Below, one piece after another: positions 29,921 through 39,587 of a DNA stretch of 64,000 nucleotides. The DNA lies in contig NZ_KQ961853.1 of the NCBI RefSeq assembly GCF_001563665.1, forward strand, positions 60,812 to 124,811. The letters are read 5' to 3'. The notes below the pieces were generated by a model, which did not search any database, was not told where the DNA came from, and saw only the letters and a list, made by a program, of their open reading frames with translations. Numbering within the stretch: the first letter of the stretch is position 1; each line of letters begins with the position of its first letter. The DNA comes from Gardnerella vaginalis (GTDB lineage: Bacteria; Actinomycetota; Actinomycetes; Actinomycetales; Bifidobacteriaceae). The position numbers and the translations under genes were made by a program.

Positions 29921-30690
29921 AGACCAACCTCCTTAGAAAGCGAGCGCACTTCAGTTTGCGAAAGCACACGATAAGATCCAGCTTTTAAATCCCCGAGTTT
30001 AATAGGACCTATTTGTGTACGAACTAAGCGCTTTACAGGAAAACCTACAGCACCAAAAATTCTGCGTACTATACGATTTTTACCAGAGTGCAATACAACT
30101 TTTACAATTGTCGTATCATGATTTTGATCGATTATTGCACAACGATCTAATTTAATCCAACCGTCTTCAAGATTAACACCTTGTGAAACTAAACGTCTGC
30201 ACACAAGACCGTTAATTTTTCCTTCTACTGTTGCAATATAAGTTTTCTCAACTTCATATTTTGGATGCATAACATGCTGGCTTAACTCACCATCATTAGT
30301 CATTAAAATAAGACCTTCAGAATCGTAATCTAAACGACCCATATGAAAAATTCGATCGTATTTGTCACCAACAATATCTCTGAGCGTAAATCGACCTTTA
30401 GGATCATCCATTGCGCTTAAAACACGCTTCGGCTTATGTAACGCAAGTGTCACAAGTTTTGTATTAAATTTAACTCGCGAACCATCAACACGCACTTTTT
30501 GACGCTTAGGATCAACTCTTGTACCAAGTGTTGTAACTAGCTCATCATCAACTTCAACACGACCATCTAGAATAATTTCTTCACACTTGCGGCGTGAACC
30601 AAATCCCGCTTCAGCAAGTAGCTTTTGCAGTCGAATGGCGTTTGTGGCTTCTTGTTGCGCCTGATTGGCGCGGGAATATGCGTTTGGCAT
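29917..30690 (-). CDS. rluB: 23S rRNA pseudouridine synthase, RsuA/RluB family
   Basis: The 257-residue protein has an N-terminal S4 RNA-binding domain ([15 protein letters not shown]) and a pseudouridine synthase domain with the catalytic aspartate in [10 protein letters not shown]. RluB-type enzymes modify helix 90-region uridines of 23S rRNA, while RsuA acts on 16S rRNA. RluB is favoured by the frequent position beside cmk-der in actinobacteria. The ATG at 30690 has GGGAGA 4 bases upstream. Confidence 0.92.
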   Translation of the reverse strand: MPNAYSRANQAQQEATNAIRLQKLLAEAGFGSRRKCEEIILDGRVEVDDELVTTLGTRVDPKRQKVRVDGSRVKFNTKLVTLALHKPKRVLSAMDDPKGRFTLRDIVGDKYDRIFHMGRLDYDSEGLILMTNDGELSQHVMHPKYEVEKTYIATVEGKINGLVCRRLVSQGVNLEDGWIKLDRCAIIDQNHDTTIVKVVLHSGKNRIVRRIFGAVGFPVKRLVRTQIGPIKLGDLKAGSYRVLSQTEVRSLSKEVGL

Positions 30691-30724
30691 CGTTCTCCCA
30701 ACGTGACCTCAAGAATAGTAACTC

Positions 30725-30751
30725 TTTGCATTATTTGCATTATTTGCATTA
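30725..30751. repeat. 9-bp tandem repeat, 3 copies
   Basis: TTTGCATTA is repeated three times in the gap between rluB and the divergent aquaporin. It is intergenic and could vary promoter spacing, but no promoter was pinned down. The rest of this gap (to about 30969) is AT-rich and holds a partly repeated TAATTATATTTG motif. Confidence 0.85.
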
Positions 30752-30969
30752 TTCATATCTATAAATATCAGCAAATAGTGCAACAGAACTACTACTCATA
30801 AACATGATTTTTATTATTTTTAATTATATTTGTAATTATATTTGTAATAATTTCATTAAAAATATGAAATTATCATGAGTTTCTATATTAGCCTATGGCA
30901 TAGCCGTGATACTATAGCAATCGTTTAACAATCGCGCGAAATATCGCACATTAGAAAGTTAGGATTTTT

Positions 30970-31956
30970 ATGGACACTATAGATTCAAAAAAATCACCAA
31001 ATAAAATCGATATTTTAACTCGTTTTGGTGTAGAATTTATTGGAACTGCTTTTATAACTTTTACAATTTACTTCTTCTCAACTATTATTTTTGTTTTCAA
31101 CAGTCTTAACACGTCCTTAACTGGAGTTGGAGTTCTTTTTACTGTTGTTACAACAGCAATCGCATACGCTGCAGTACTTGGAACTTTCGGAAGAATTTCA
31201 AACGGGCATTTTAATCCTGCAATAACTATTACTTCTATACTTATTGGCAGAAGCCGTCTTATTGAATTACTTTACATCGTAGCTCAAGTATTAGGATCAA
31301 TATTCTCAGCTTTAGTTCTTATTTTGATTCTCCCTCATTCAAATTCTTTACCGATTAAAACATGGTTCTCTTCAGTAGCAAACGGCTATGGAAGCTCTTC
31401 TATGTCTGCAAACCTGCTTAAGAGCGTAAATCTATCGTTTGAAGTTACTACAGCTATAGTAATAGAAATAATTGCAGTTATCTTAATTGTTTCAGCTTAT
31501 ATTATTTTGACTAAAAATAATGGAAAATACAAAAAGAATTTCTCAAGCACAATGGGTATTGTTTACGCATTAGGCGCTTTGATTACGTACCCTATTACAG
31601 GAGTCGGATTAAATCCTGCTCGCTCAACTGGTATTGCATTTGTAATAACTTGCAATATGCTGAAATTCAAGTCTTTCAAAGTATTCACCCAAACACTTCT
31701 CGAATCTCCATCAAGTAAATTATGGGTATTCTGGGTAGCGCCTATTTTTGCATCTGCAATCGTTGGACTTGTAATATTACTTGGCAAATTGATAAAAGAC
31801 TATTCAATGAATACAGTTGCAAACGTAAGTGATGCAAATTCAAATTTGCGTATCGAAGAATTAGATTCATCAGCAAACAATGAACTATTCTATGACGCTA
31901 AATCTAGCGATACTAAAGATAGCAACACTGAAACAAACGAAGATAAGTCTAACTAA
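30970..31956 (+). CDS. Aquaporin / MIP family channel
   Basis: A 328-residue membrane channel with six helices. Both pore loops are present: G-H-F-N-P-A-I-T in the first half and G-L-N-P-A-R-S in the second. The arginine of the selectivity filter follows the second NPA. The family moves water, glycerol or other small neutral solutes; the type cannot be fixed from these motifs alone. The C-terminal 50 residues are a hydrophilic Asn/Asp/Ser/Glu-rich tail not needed for the fold. AGGA lies upstream of the ATG. A strong hairpin follows the gene. Confidence 0.93.
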   Translation: MDTIDSKKSPNKIDILTRFGVEFIGTAFITFTIYFFSTIIFVFNSLNTSLTGVGVLFTVVTTAIAYAAVLGTFGRISNGHFNPAITITSILIGRSRLIELLYIVAQVLGSIFSALVLILILPHSNSLPIKTWFSSVANGYGSSSMSANLLKSVNLSFEVTTAIVIEIIAVILIVSAYIILTKNNGKYKKNFSSTMGIVYALGALITYPITGVGLNPARSTGIAFVITCNMLKFKSFKVFTQTLLESPSSKLWVFWVAPIFASAIVGLVILLGKLIKDYSMNTVANVSDANSNLRIEELDSSANNELFYDAKSSDTKDSNTETNEDKSN

Positions 31957-32020
31957 GTTAGATTAAACTAAGTTAGATAAAATTGAGATAGCAAAAGTCG
32001 CTAAAATTCTCAAAAACGAA

Positions 32021-32056
32021 ATTAGCCATTAGATATTTAAGTATCTAATGGCTAAT
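32021..32056. terminator. Perfect 15-bp inverted repeat, terminator
   Basis: Bases 32021-32035 pair exactly with 32042-32056 around a 6-base loop. It lies 65 bp after the aquaporin stop and between converging genes, so it may work in both directions. The T-runs on either side are modest. Confidence 0.75.
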
Positions 32057-32173
32057 TTAATATTTACTTTATCTAAAATCTCTATTTAAAAAATACAGTG
32101 CAATTAAATAATCAAATCAGTTTAATAAATCGCATAACTTAAACTAAACTAAAACTTATTAAATAGCGTTTAA

Positions 32174-32518
32174 TTAGAAGAATAGCGTAATAGAAAAATA
32201 TGTTATAAGCAATCCAACACCTAAAAATATTGAAATCACAGAATCAAATAAAACACTTCTTACTTTCCAGGGGCTGCGTTTTTGAAGAATTATTCGCATA
32301 ATTCCAAGAACTATAGAAGTCACAGAGATAATAACAGTAGCAATCAATGTATATCCACAAAAAGCTAATAGAGCGCATAAAACAACTAAGCACGCTACAA
32401 TCCACTCTGCGTAAGGCTTACCTTCCTTTTTCTCAGAAACATAAGGATGAGTATTATTTGATTGCGCTTCATCTTTCACTATCTTATTTAAATGCTTCAT
32501 AGGATTGCCACTTACCAT
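32174..32518 (-). CDS. Small membrane protein, unknown function
   Basis: About 114 residues with a hydrophilic N-terminal third and two to three membrane helices (about residues 42-75 and 90-112). No conserved motif is recognised. The start is uncertain: ATG 32518 or ATG 32500, with no strong ribosome-binding site for either. It lies alone between the aquaporin terminator and the gap downstream of purH. Confidence 0.6.
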   Translation of the reverse strand: MVSGNPMKHLNKIVKDEAQSNNTHPYVSEKKEGKPYAEWIVACLVVLCALLAFCGYTLIATVIISVTSIVLGIMRIILQKRSPWKVRSVLFDSVISIFLGVGLLITYFSITLFF

Positions 32519-32741
32519 ATTTTTATAATTTTTATTCTCTAACAATTATGCATAACAATTACGCCTAACAATTTATGCATATTATACTTTTACAACAAGA
32601 TACAGAATACAATATGTTGTAAATCTATAAATCAACAAAACGAAAATCTATAAAGCAAAAACAACAAAAAATTAGGTTAGTACAACCCAAAAATTATATA
32701 AATTAAAATAAAATCACTAAAGTAGAAATATATAAAATAAT

Positions 32742-32815
32742 CGGGTGTCGAAAAGATTCGCGCTGAAATATGCTCTCTTAAATAAGCAATATCAACTAGA
32801 AACTACCAACACCCG
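32742..32815 (-). other. Structured element downstream of purH
   Basis: CGGGTGT (32742-32748) pairs with ACACCCG (32809-32815), extendable by one T-A pair, enclosing 60 bases. The stem is GC-rich against a very AT-rich background. On the minus strand it is followed by a T-rich stretch, so it may end purH transcription. The large loop is not typical of a simple terminator, and it does not fold as a tRNA. Function unknown. Confidence 0.45.
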
Positions 32816-32820
32816 AAAAA

Positions 32821-32880
32821 CTAATTCTACAAACTAATTTTACAAACTAATTCTACAAACTAATTTTACAAACTAATTTT
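32821..32880. repeat. 13-bp tandem repeat downstream of purH
   Basis: CTAATTYTACAAA is repeated four times (32821-32872) plus a partial copy. The variable base alternates C, T, C, T, so the array also reads as a 26-bp unit duplicated. It lies between the purH stop and the CGGGTGT hairpin. The remainder of the 32519-32905 gap is AT-rich and shows nothing else. Confidence 0.92.
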
Positions 32881-32905
32881 TAAGAGTATTTTTCTTTCAT
32901 GCTTT

Positions 32906-34579
32906 TTAATGGAAGAAGTGACGAGTACCAGTAACGTACATTGTCACTCCGGCATTACGCACAGCTTCAAAAACTTCATCATCGCGAATAGATCCACCTG
33001 GCTGAACAATTGCACGAACTCCAGCATCAATAAGAATCTTAGGACCATCAGCAAATGGGAAGAATGCGTCAGAAGCAGCTACAGATCCGCGCGCTCGCTC
33101 AACTCCATCAGCTAAAGTATTTGCACGTTCAACAGCAAGATTACAAGAATCAACTCTATTTACTTGTCCCATTCCAATACCAACAGTTGCATTGTTATTA
33201 GCTAACAAGACAGCATTTGATTTTACGCAACGAAGAGAACGCCACGCAAAGAACAGATCTCGCATAGTATCAACATCTGCTGGATCTCCAGAAACAAGCT
33301 TCCAATTTTCTGGACTATCACCTTTATCATCAATCAAATCTGCGGTTTGAACTAACGCACCACCATCAATTGGATGAAGTTGCAAACCAAAAACAGGCGG
33401 TTTAGCAACTTTCAAAATCCTAAGATTCTTCTTTTTAGTTCGCAATAATTCTAATGCTTCTGGATCATAATCCGGAGCTACAATTACTTCTGTAAAAATA
33501 GGACGAACACTTTGCGCCATTTCAAGAGTAACAGTCGTATTAGTAGCTATAACACCACCATAAGCACTAACAGGATCACAAGCATGAGCTTTTTTATGAG
33601 CCTCAGCCGCACTTTCGCCAATCGCCAATCCGCAAGGATTGTTATGTTTGCAAACAGCAACAGCGATTCGCGGAGCAAAATCCCACACAGCACGCCAAGC
33701 TGAATCAGCATCAACATAATTGTTGTAACTCATAGGTTTTCCACCTAAAAGTTCAGCTTGCGCTAATCCACCTTTTCGCAAAGGATCTACATATAATCCA
33801 GCTTGTTGATGAGGATTCTCACCATATCGCAAAACATTTTCTATGCGATACGTGCGAGTAAAATCATGCGGCATAATCGAATTATTCTCATGAGTTTCTT
33901 GATCCTTCAAAGACTCATCACATAAACTCTCAGGCTTTAGCCAATTATCACTAGTCCATTGAGAAATAGCAGCATCATATGCAGCAGTATGAGCAAAAGC
34001 CTTACGAGCTAAGTATTTTCTCTCATCCAAGCTAAAACCTTCACCTGAAAGCACTCTTTGAGCAAGCAAAGTATAATCATTTGGATCTGTTATAACAGCT
34101 ACTGTCGCATGATTCTTTGCTGCAGCGCGAATCATAGAAGGTCCGCCTATGTCAATTTTTTCAATAATTTGAGATTCATTTCCACCGTTTTTAACAGTGT
34201 CTACGAAAGGATAAAGATTAACAACTACTGCATCAAAAGGATCAATATTTAAATCTTTAAGCTGACGAACATGTTCAGCATTATTCATATCAGCTAAGAT
34301 ACCAGCATGAATATGAGGATCTAAAGTTTTTACTCGACCATCCAAGCTTTCTGGGAAACCTGTAACTGTAGAAACTTCAACAACATGAACACCTAATTTT
34401 TCAAGATATGCAGCTGTTGAACCTGTAGATACCACCTGAGTACCTTCGTGAATAAACGCTTTTGCAAGCGTATCAAGTCCCTCTTTACGAAACACTGAAA
34501 CCAGTACTCGTTTGATTGACCGTTTACCTGTGGTTATCAGCACATCTGCCTCTGATTCATGGCGCTGTATCTGTTGCAC
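32906..34579 (-). CDS. purH: Bifunctional AICAR formyltransferase / IMP cyclohydrolase
   Basis: Carries out the last two steps of IMP synthesis. The 557-residue protein has the N-terminal MGS-like cyclohydrolase domain (V-S-V-F-R-K-E-G, S-T-G-S-T-A) and the C-terminal AICAR transformylase domain (C-K-H-N-N-P-C-G, S-N-A-V, F-F-P-F-A-D-G, Q-P-G-G-S-I-R-D). A GTG start at 34579 is supported by AAGGAGGG 10 bases upstream. The gene follows a large membrane protein gene at 31 bp, with which it is probably cotranscribed. Confidence 0.98.
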   Translation of the reverse strand: MQQIQRHESEADVLITTGKRSIKRVLVSVFRKEGLDTLAKAFIHEGTQVVSTGSTAAYLEKLGVHVVEVSTVTGFPESLDGRVKTLDPHIHAGILADMNNAEHVRQLKDLNIDPFDAVVVNLYPFVDTVKNGGNESQIIEKIDIGGPSMIRAAAKNHATVAVITDPNDYTLLAQRVLSGEGFSLDERKYLARKAFAHTAAYDAAISQWTSDNWLKPESLCDESLKDQETHENNSIMPHDFTRTYRIENVLRYGENPHQQAGLYVDPLRKGGLAQAELLGGKPMSYNNYVDADSAWRAVWDFAPRIAVAVCKHNNPCGLAIGESAAEAHKKAHACDPVSAYGGVIATNTTVTLEMAQSVRPIFTEVIVAPDYDPEALELLRTKKKNLRILKVAKPPVFGLQLHPIDGGALVQTADLIDDKGDSPENWKLVSGDPADVDTMRDLFFAWRSLRCVKSNAVLLANNNATVGIGMGQVNRVDSCNLAVERANTLADGVERARGSVAASDAFFPFADGPKILIDAGVRAIVQPGGSIRDDEVFEAVRNAGVTMYVTGTRHFFH

Positions 34580-34610
34580 GGCGGTCTTCCCTCCTTATAT
34601 TGGATGAGGT

Positions 34611-36215
34611 TTATTCTTTTACAGTCTTCGAGCGTACTGTTCTAGGAACATTATGCTTTGAAGACAAAGGTGGATTATCAGATGATTCTTTAGAAGCATC
34701 TTCATTATTATTTTCGCGTGACTTAAACGAACTATTAGTATTACTCAAACTACTCAAACTATTAGTATTACACGAACTGCTTGAACTATTAGCATTACTC
34801 AAACTGTTTGAGCTACTCGAATTGCTTGAAGTACTCAAACTGTTAGAACTGTTAGAACTGTTAGAGCCACTCGAACTTTTTTCACTAGTATTACTTGAAG
34901 AACTAATAATAGTTTTTTCTTCATCTGAAGCTGAAGAATTGATTTTATTATCATCTTTATGAGGAAAATATTTATTCTTAATAAAGTCTAATAAAAGACG
35001 AATTAAGCATAATAATACGATTCCAATTAAAGAAACAAGCCATGCTGAAATAAAAGGCAACAAAGTAGATTGGCCAACAGCATGAACACTTTCAATAATA
35101 TTAACACCTACATTCTTAAGGCGATATTGCCCAAGAGAACCATTACAACAATTAAAAATAATTGTCATAACAATTGTTGTACATGATGCAATAGCAACTA
35201 AGCAGACAGCAGAAAACGAAAAATCGATAAAAGTTTGCTTATAATCAATCTTATTTGAACTACAACGCAAACGTATATTGCATCCATTTTTAAGGAATAA
35301 TATAAATAAAGCACATATAAACATGGATACAGGAATCGCACCTAATATCAACAATTGTTGTAAATTCCCCGTGACAGCATGCGGAAATATTCCAAACACT
35401 GGAACTGGAGGAATTTGTTTATAAGATGCATGATTCAGTGCAAAAGAAGCAACGCTGCCAAACGAAAAACCTGCACCACATATCCATGACAAAATCCATA
35501 AAACAACATTAGGTAGCCACGCTAAGCAAGCAATAGTAGTCAGAATTCTAGAACCTTGTTGCATATCTAAAGTCACAAAATACGACTCAACGTTTTCAGC
35601 ACCCAACACAGAGAAAAGTACAATAAAAACACAAGAAACTACAGCATAAACAATTACTACAGCTAAAGTACCAATTATTGAAAGTCTAATAGCTTTACAA
35701 GCAATAGAAGGAATATATTTTTTAATCCAATCTTTAACAAAATTCATAATTTTACTATTTGGAATTACAGCAAATAGTAAAGAAATTATGTATATAACAG
35801 AACTTTTTACTAATAATATTGGAAGTGAGTCTAACAATTCAATAGAAGTATTACGCGAAATAATTCCATTTAAAATAATCCAACAAACTAAACCAATAAT
35901 ATAAACAGGTATGCTTCCTTTAAAACGACTAATAAGCCAAGACATAAATGCTATAAGTAGAAAAGTTAATCCAAGCGGAATTATAGTTAAAATGAAACCA
36001 TCAAATCCTAGCCCAACACCTTGAGCAAGCATTAAAGTGGCACAAGTAATAGACATAGCAGAATCAGAAAAATTACCTGTTCCTTCTTCTATAGAAATAA
36101 CAAGTAATGTTAAAGACAAAAACAATCCGATTGTTAATGCAAACACAATCATAGTAATAATAGGAGATGCAATTCCTTTAAGGAAAGTTATAACATAAGA
36201 TTTTAATCTTTCCAT
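34611..36215 (-). CDS. Polytopic membrane protein with Ser/Asn-rich tail, DUF6350 (PerM)-like
   Basis: A 534-residue protein with roughly ten hydrophobic helices in the first ~430 residues, including the segment G-A-G-F-S-F-G-S-V-A-S-F. The last ~95 residues are almost only Ser, Asn, Thr and charged residues. Its place directly before purH matches the DUF6350 membrane proteins next to purine genes in many actinobacteria (called PerM in mycobacteria, linked to cell division). That assignment rests on position and topology. It could instead be a lineage-specific protein. Confidence 0.72.
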   Translation of the reverse strand: MERLKSYVITFLKGIASPIITMIVFALTIGLFLSLTLLVISIEEGTGNFSDSAMSITCATLMLAQGVGLGFDGFILTIIPLGLTFLLIAFMSWLISRFKGSIPVYIIGLVCWIILNGIISRNTSIELLDSLPILLVKSSVIYIISLLFAVIPNSKIMNFVKDWIKKYIPSIACKAIRLSIIGTLAVVIVYAVVSCVFIVLFSVLGAENVESYFVTLDMQQGSRILTTIACLAWLPNVVLWILSWICGAGFSFGSVASFALNHASYKQIPPVPVFGIFPHAVTGNLQQLLILGAIPVSMFICALFILFLKNGCNIRLRCSSNKIDYKQTFIDFSFSAVCLVAIASCTTIVMTIIFNCCNGSLGQYRLKNVGVNIIESVHAVGQSTLLPFISAWLVSLIGIVLLCLIRLLLDFIKNKYFPHKDDNKINSSASDEEKTIISSSSNTSEKSSSGSNSSNSSNSLSTSSNSSSSNSLSNANSSSSSCNTNSLSSLSNTNSSFKSRENNNEDASKESSDNPPLSSKHNVPRTVRSKTVKE

Positions 36216-36307
36216 AATTGCCTCCGAATACTACAAACTATTCCTATTTTCTTCGGTCGCATTCGAACAAATCCAACAACCTACTATTTTTATATTATAA
36301 ATAAAAT

Positions 36308-36913
36308 CTACGCTGGCATAGTCATTAAACTTGAACAATTATATGATCTCAAATCATCCATACCGCTGATACCAGTAAGTTCCATTACAAAAGAGAAACC
36401 TGCAACAACGCCGCCAGAGCGTTCAATCAATTTTGCAGCAGCTTTAGCAGTTCCACCTGTAGCAATCAAATCATCAACAATTAGAACTCTTTGACCAGGC
36501 TTAACAAGATTACACTCAATCTCAATTTTAGCTTCACCATATTCTAAAGAATAAGATTCACTAATAACATCAGGAGGTAATTTACCTGCTTTACGAACAG
36601 CTATAAAACCCTTGCCTAATCGCGCAGCAAGAAGAGGGCCAAATAAAAATCCTCTAGCTTCTAATCCTGCTACCAAATCAAAAGAATCCACTGGAACAGG
36701 CAAAGCATCAATAAGAGAATTTACTAATATATTCATTCCACGAGTAGAAGAAAATATAGGGAGAAAATCACGGAATATAATATTTGGACTAGGAAATCCT
36801 GGAACAGTACGAATCAGAGAAGCCAAATATTGAGAATCTTCTTTGCTTATTGTTTTAAGTGGCTTTACTGTTATATCAGCTGTTTTGCCCGCTTTTACAT
36901 CCGATATTTGCAT
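36308..36913 (-). CDS. apt: Adenine phosphoribosyltransferase
   Basis: Salvages adenine to AMP with PRPP. The 201-residue protein has the PRPP-binding motif V-L-I-V-D-D-L-I-A-T-G-G-T-A, the N-terminal F-P-S-P-N-I-I-F-R-D segment and G-L-E-A-R-G-F-L-F-G. The ATG at 36913 follows AGGA closely. A TTG at 36955 would add 14 residues that match no family feature. In many actinobacteria apt lies in this yajC region, sometimes after secD/secF, which are absent here. Confidence 0.95.
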   Translation of the reverse strand: MQISDVKAGKTADITVKPLKTISKEDSQYLASLIRTVPGFPSPNIIFRDFLPIFSSTRGMNILVNSLIDALPVPVDSFDLVAGLEARGFLFGPLLAARLGKGFIAVRKAGKLPPDVISESYSLEYGEAKIEIECNLVKPGQRVLIVDDLIATGGTAKAAAKLIERSGGVVAGFSFVMELTGISGMDDLRSYNCSSLMTMPA

Positions 36914-37165
36914 AATCCTACTATTCTTTTCTCTCAAACATTTTGATGAAAACAATTCATATATATAAACTAATGAAAAATACTGGTTTTAGTATGCATT
37001 TATTCTCACAATTGGAATCAAACAGCATTATTGTTTCAACTTTCAACAACCGTATATTAAAACTCTTAACTTTTAATCAATTGGCATTAAAACGAAGTGA
37101 AATAATGCTGAAAATTCAGATATACTTTATGCTTTTATTAAGATTGTAAGAATTATTAGTTCCTA

Positions 37166-37651
37166 CTATTCTTCCTCGCGCACAGTATTGTCATCATTAG
37201 AATCTTCAATAGATTCATCTTTACTAGTTTTATTAGTTACTTCTAAGCTAGATTCTATTTCATTAGATTCATGAGTATTTTCTGAAGAGTTTTCAGCATT
37301 CTTATTAGAATCCTCTACATTGGACTCTACATTGGAATCTGCTTTATCGTCTTCAGACTCTTCATCGCTAATAAAAGCAGGACGTGTATATTCTCTATTC
37401 ACAGCGCGGAATGAGAATCGCAATAAACTTCCTTCAGAATCAATAACGATTTCCTCATACTTCGTATCCACGCTAACAACTTTTCCAATAATGCCACCAA
37501 TAGTGATAACTTCAGTACCAGGTTTCAAAGAATCATAGAATGAACGTGCTTCAGCTTGACGTTTTTTCATGCTTCTCGATTGGAAGAACAATAAGCCAAT
37601 AGCAAAAACCAAAAAAATAATAAGACCATAGTTATTAAAGATTGAAGGCAC
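37166..37651 (-). CDS. yajC: Preprotein translocase subunit YajC
   Basis: A single N-terminal membrane helix (about residues 8-24) is followed by the conserved cytoplasmic domain (Y-D-S-L-K-P-G-T-E-V-I-T-I-G-G-I-I-G-K-V). The last ~70 residues are an acidic Glu/Asp/Ser/Asn tail longer than usual. YajC associates with SecYEG and SecDF, but no secD or secF lies beside it here. It follows ruvB at 59 bp. Confidence 0.93.
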   Translation of the reverse strand: MPSIFNNYGLIIFLVFAIGLLFFQSRSMKKRQAEARSFYDSLKPGTEVITIGGIIGKVVSVDTKYEEIVIDSEGSLLRFSFRAVNREYTRPAFISDEESEDDKADSNVESNVEDSNKNAENSSENTHESNEIESSLEVTNKTSKDESIEDSNDDNTVREEE

Positions 37652-37710
37652 AACTAACTCCTTAAATATCCAACCCTAAGACGGGCGAAATGCCGTCCAA
37701 AATGATTATT

Positions 37711-38772
37711 TTAAAATAGCGAGCTGACATTATCAGGCTCTTTTAAACCTAAATGTTTCCAAGCTTTAGGCGTTGCAACACGACCTTTAGGAGTTCTAAT
37801 TAAGAATCCTTCACGAACTAAATACGGCTCACAAACTGTTTCAACGGTTTCTGATTCCTCACCAACCATTGCTGCAAGATTATTAAGCCCAACAGGACCT
37901 CCATTAAATTGGCAAACAATAGCCTTTAGTACAGAAATATCTAAACGATCAAGCCCTTGAGTATCAATCTGATACAAAGATAACGCTTCTATTACATCAT
38001 CACAATTAACTTCTTTAAGATTGTGAACAATAGCCCAATCTCTAACACGTCTTAGCAAACGGTTTGCAATTCTAGGAGTTCCTCTAGAGCGGACAGCAAG
38101 CTCTTTAGCTGCTTGATTTTGAAGCTTTACTCCAAGAACAGACGAAGAACGCTTAACAAGCTTTTCCAACTCTTCGTGTGGGTAAAAATCCAAATGCGCA
38201 GTAAAACCAAAACGCGCTCGCAATGGAGAAGGAAGCATACCCTCTCTAGTGGTCGCACCAACTACTGTAAAACGTGGAAGAGTTAAAGGTATAGAAGACG
38301 CTCCCGGACCTTTACCAACCATAACATCAACGCGGAAATCTTCCATAGCAATATAAAGCAATTCTTCAGCAGCACGCGGCAACCTGTGAATCTCGTCAAT
38401 AAATAATACTTCTCCTTCATCAAGAGAACTCAAAATTGACGCTAAATCACCTGCATGCTGAATAGCAGGACCAGAAGTAATACGAATAGGAACTTGCAAT
38501 TCGTTAGCTACAATCATTGCAAGAGTAGTTTTACCTAAACCTGGAGGACCAGCTAAAAGCATGTGATCAGGCGGAACGTCACGTTTTTTCGCAGCATCTA
38601 AAAAGAGTTGCAACTGAGCTTTTAAAAGAGGCTGTCCAATAAAACCTTCTAAAGCGTGCGGACGAAGCTCCTCATCGCTAACTTGCTCATTTCCTAAAGA
38701 AGATGAAGAAACCATACGCAATGATTCTTCAGCAACGCCAGTATTTACCGCAGAAGTATATTCATCACTCAC
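37711..38772 (-). CDS. ruvB: Holliday junction branch-migration ATPase RuvB
   Basis: The hexameric motor that drives branch migration with RuvA. The 353-residue protein has L-E-G-F-I-G-Q near residue 40, Walker [10 protein letters not shown], Walker B F-I-D-E-I-H-R-L, sensor G-A-T-T-R-E-G and the C-terminal winged-helix domain with R-T-P-K-G-R. It lies 40 bp after ruvA. Confidence 0.99.
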   Translation of the reverse strand: MSDEYTSAVNTGVAEESLRMVSSSSLGNEQVSDEELRPHALEGFIGQPLLKAQLQLFLDAAKKRDVPPDHMLLAGPPGLGKTTLAMIVANELQVPIRITSGPAIQHAGDLASILSSLDEGEVLFIDEIHRLPRAAEELLYIAMEDFRVDVMVGKGPGASSIPLTLPRFTVVGATTREGMLPSPLRARFGFTAHLDFYPHEELEKLVKRSSSVLGVKLQNQAAKELAVRSRGTPRIANRLLRRVRDWAIVHNLKEVNCDDVIEALSLYQIDTQGLDRLDISVLKAIVCQFNGGPVGLNNLAAMVGEESETVETVCEPYLVREGFLIRTPKGRVATPKAWKHLGLKEPDNVSSLF

Positions 38773-38812
38773 TTCAACTCCCCCAATACTTTATAATTAT
38801 TAAGCAACATAA

Positions 38813-39451
38813 TCATCTACCCCTATCTAGCAAAGTCAATGCCATGCGCAAAACATTAGGCATATCTGCTTCAGTTATAGGAGCAACAATATTATTTTCA
38901 GCACAAACTTGTTCAACAGCTTTTTGAGCGTCTACTTGGCGCCAACCAAGAGATACAAGACCATAAATAACAGACTGCTTTGCGGAATCAACATTCTTAT
39001 TTTGCAACTTAGAAGTATCACTAGTATCACTATTATCACTAGCAAATAAAGCAGAATCAAGCGACCCTTTAAGTTCCAAAATAATCTTCTGAGCACCCTT
39101 CTTACCTAAACCAGGAGCAGATGAAAGCGAAGTTACATCCCCATCCGCAATTGCTTTAACTAAACGATCAACATTAAGAGTTGAAAGTAAAGAAAGAGCT
39201 ACTTTAGGACCAATACCACTAACTTTTTGAACTTGCAAAAACATGCGTTTAGCTGCTTGAGATGTAAAACCATATAAAGTTATTGCATCCTGAGAAACTT
39301 GCATTGACGTGTAAATGCGAACTTCCTGCCCTTCATGCAAAGAAGACAAATCTTGAGACGACATATAAGTTTCGTAGCCAACTGACGAAACAAGAATAAG
39401 CGCAGTACGAGAATCAACTGACACAACTTGCCCAACAAGCATACCAATCAT
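38813..39451 (-). CDS. ruvA: Holliday junction DNA-binding protein RuvA
   Basis: Holds the four-way junction for RuvB and RuvC. The 212-residue protein has the N-terminal OB domain (M-I-G-M-L-V-G-Q-V), helix-hairpin-helix motifs (V-S-G-I-G-P-K-V-A, A-P-G-L-G-K-K-G-A) and the C-terminal RuvB-binding helices. The linker contains a short S-D-N-S-D-T-S-D-T-S tract made from a small DNA repeat. A LexA-type box lies 113 bp upstream, between ruvC and ruvA. Confidence 0.98.
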   Translation of the reverse strand: MIGMLVGQVVSVDSRTALILVSSVGYETYMSSQDLSSLHEGQEVRIYTSMQVSQDAITLYGFTSQAAKRMFLQVQKVSGIGPKVALSLLSTLNVDRLVKAIADGDVTSLSSAPGLGKKGAQKIILELKGSLDSALFASDNSDTSDTSKLQNKNVDSAKQSVIYGLVSLGWRQVDAQKAVEQVCAENNIVAPITEADMPNVLRMALTLLDRGR

Positions 39452-39564
39452 AAACGCTCACCTTCGTCTTCTAAGAACTTGTAAAACCATCTAAAAGCCG
39501 CCACAATCGCAACAAAACAATTACAACAAAAGTTGCAACAAACATTCTGAAAACAATCGCAGTA

Positions 39565-39576
39565 GAACATCTGTTC
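39565..39576 (-). promoter_or_regulatory. LexA-type box upstream of ruvA
   Basis: GAACATCTGTTC has the perfect GAAC-N4-GTTC core. It lies just past the ruvC stop and before ruvA, which suggests a second, damage-inducible promoter serving ruvA and ruvB (and possibly yajC and apt) independently of ruvC. The -10 was not identified with confidence. Confidence 0.7.
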
Positions 39577-39587
39577 TATTTTGTATA

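Noticed and set aside
32742-32815. Possible tRNA
   Set aside because: The 7-8 bp closing stem and length resemble a tRNA, but there is no TTCGA T-loop, no anticodon arm and no CCA context on either strand.
32821-32880. Possible CRISPR array
   Set aside because: The repeats are directly adjacent 13-bp units without spacers and no cas genes are present.
36943-37149. Plus-strand 68-codon frame between apt and yajC
   Set aside because: AT-rich composition, no ribosome-binding site, no recognisable motif; it overlaps the apt 5' region.
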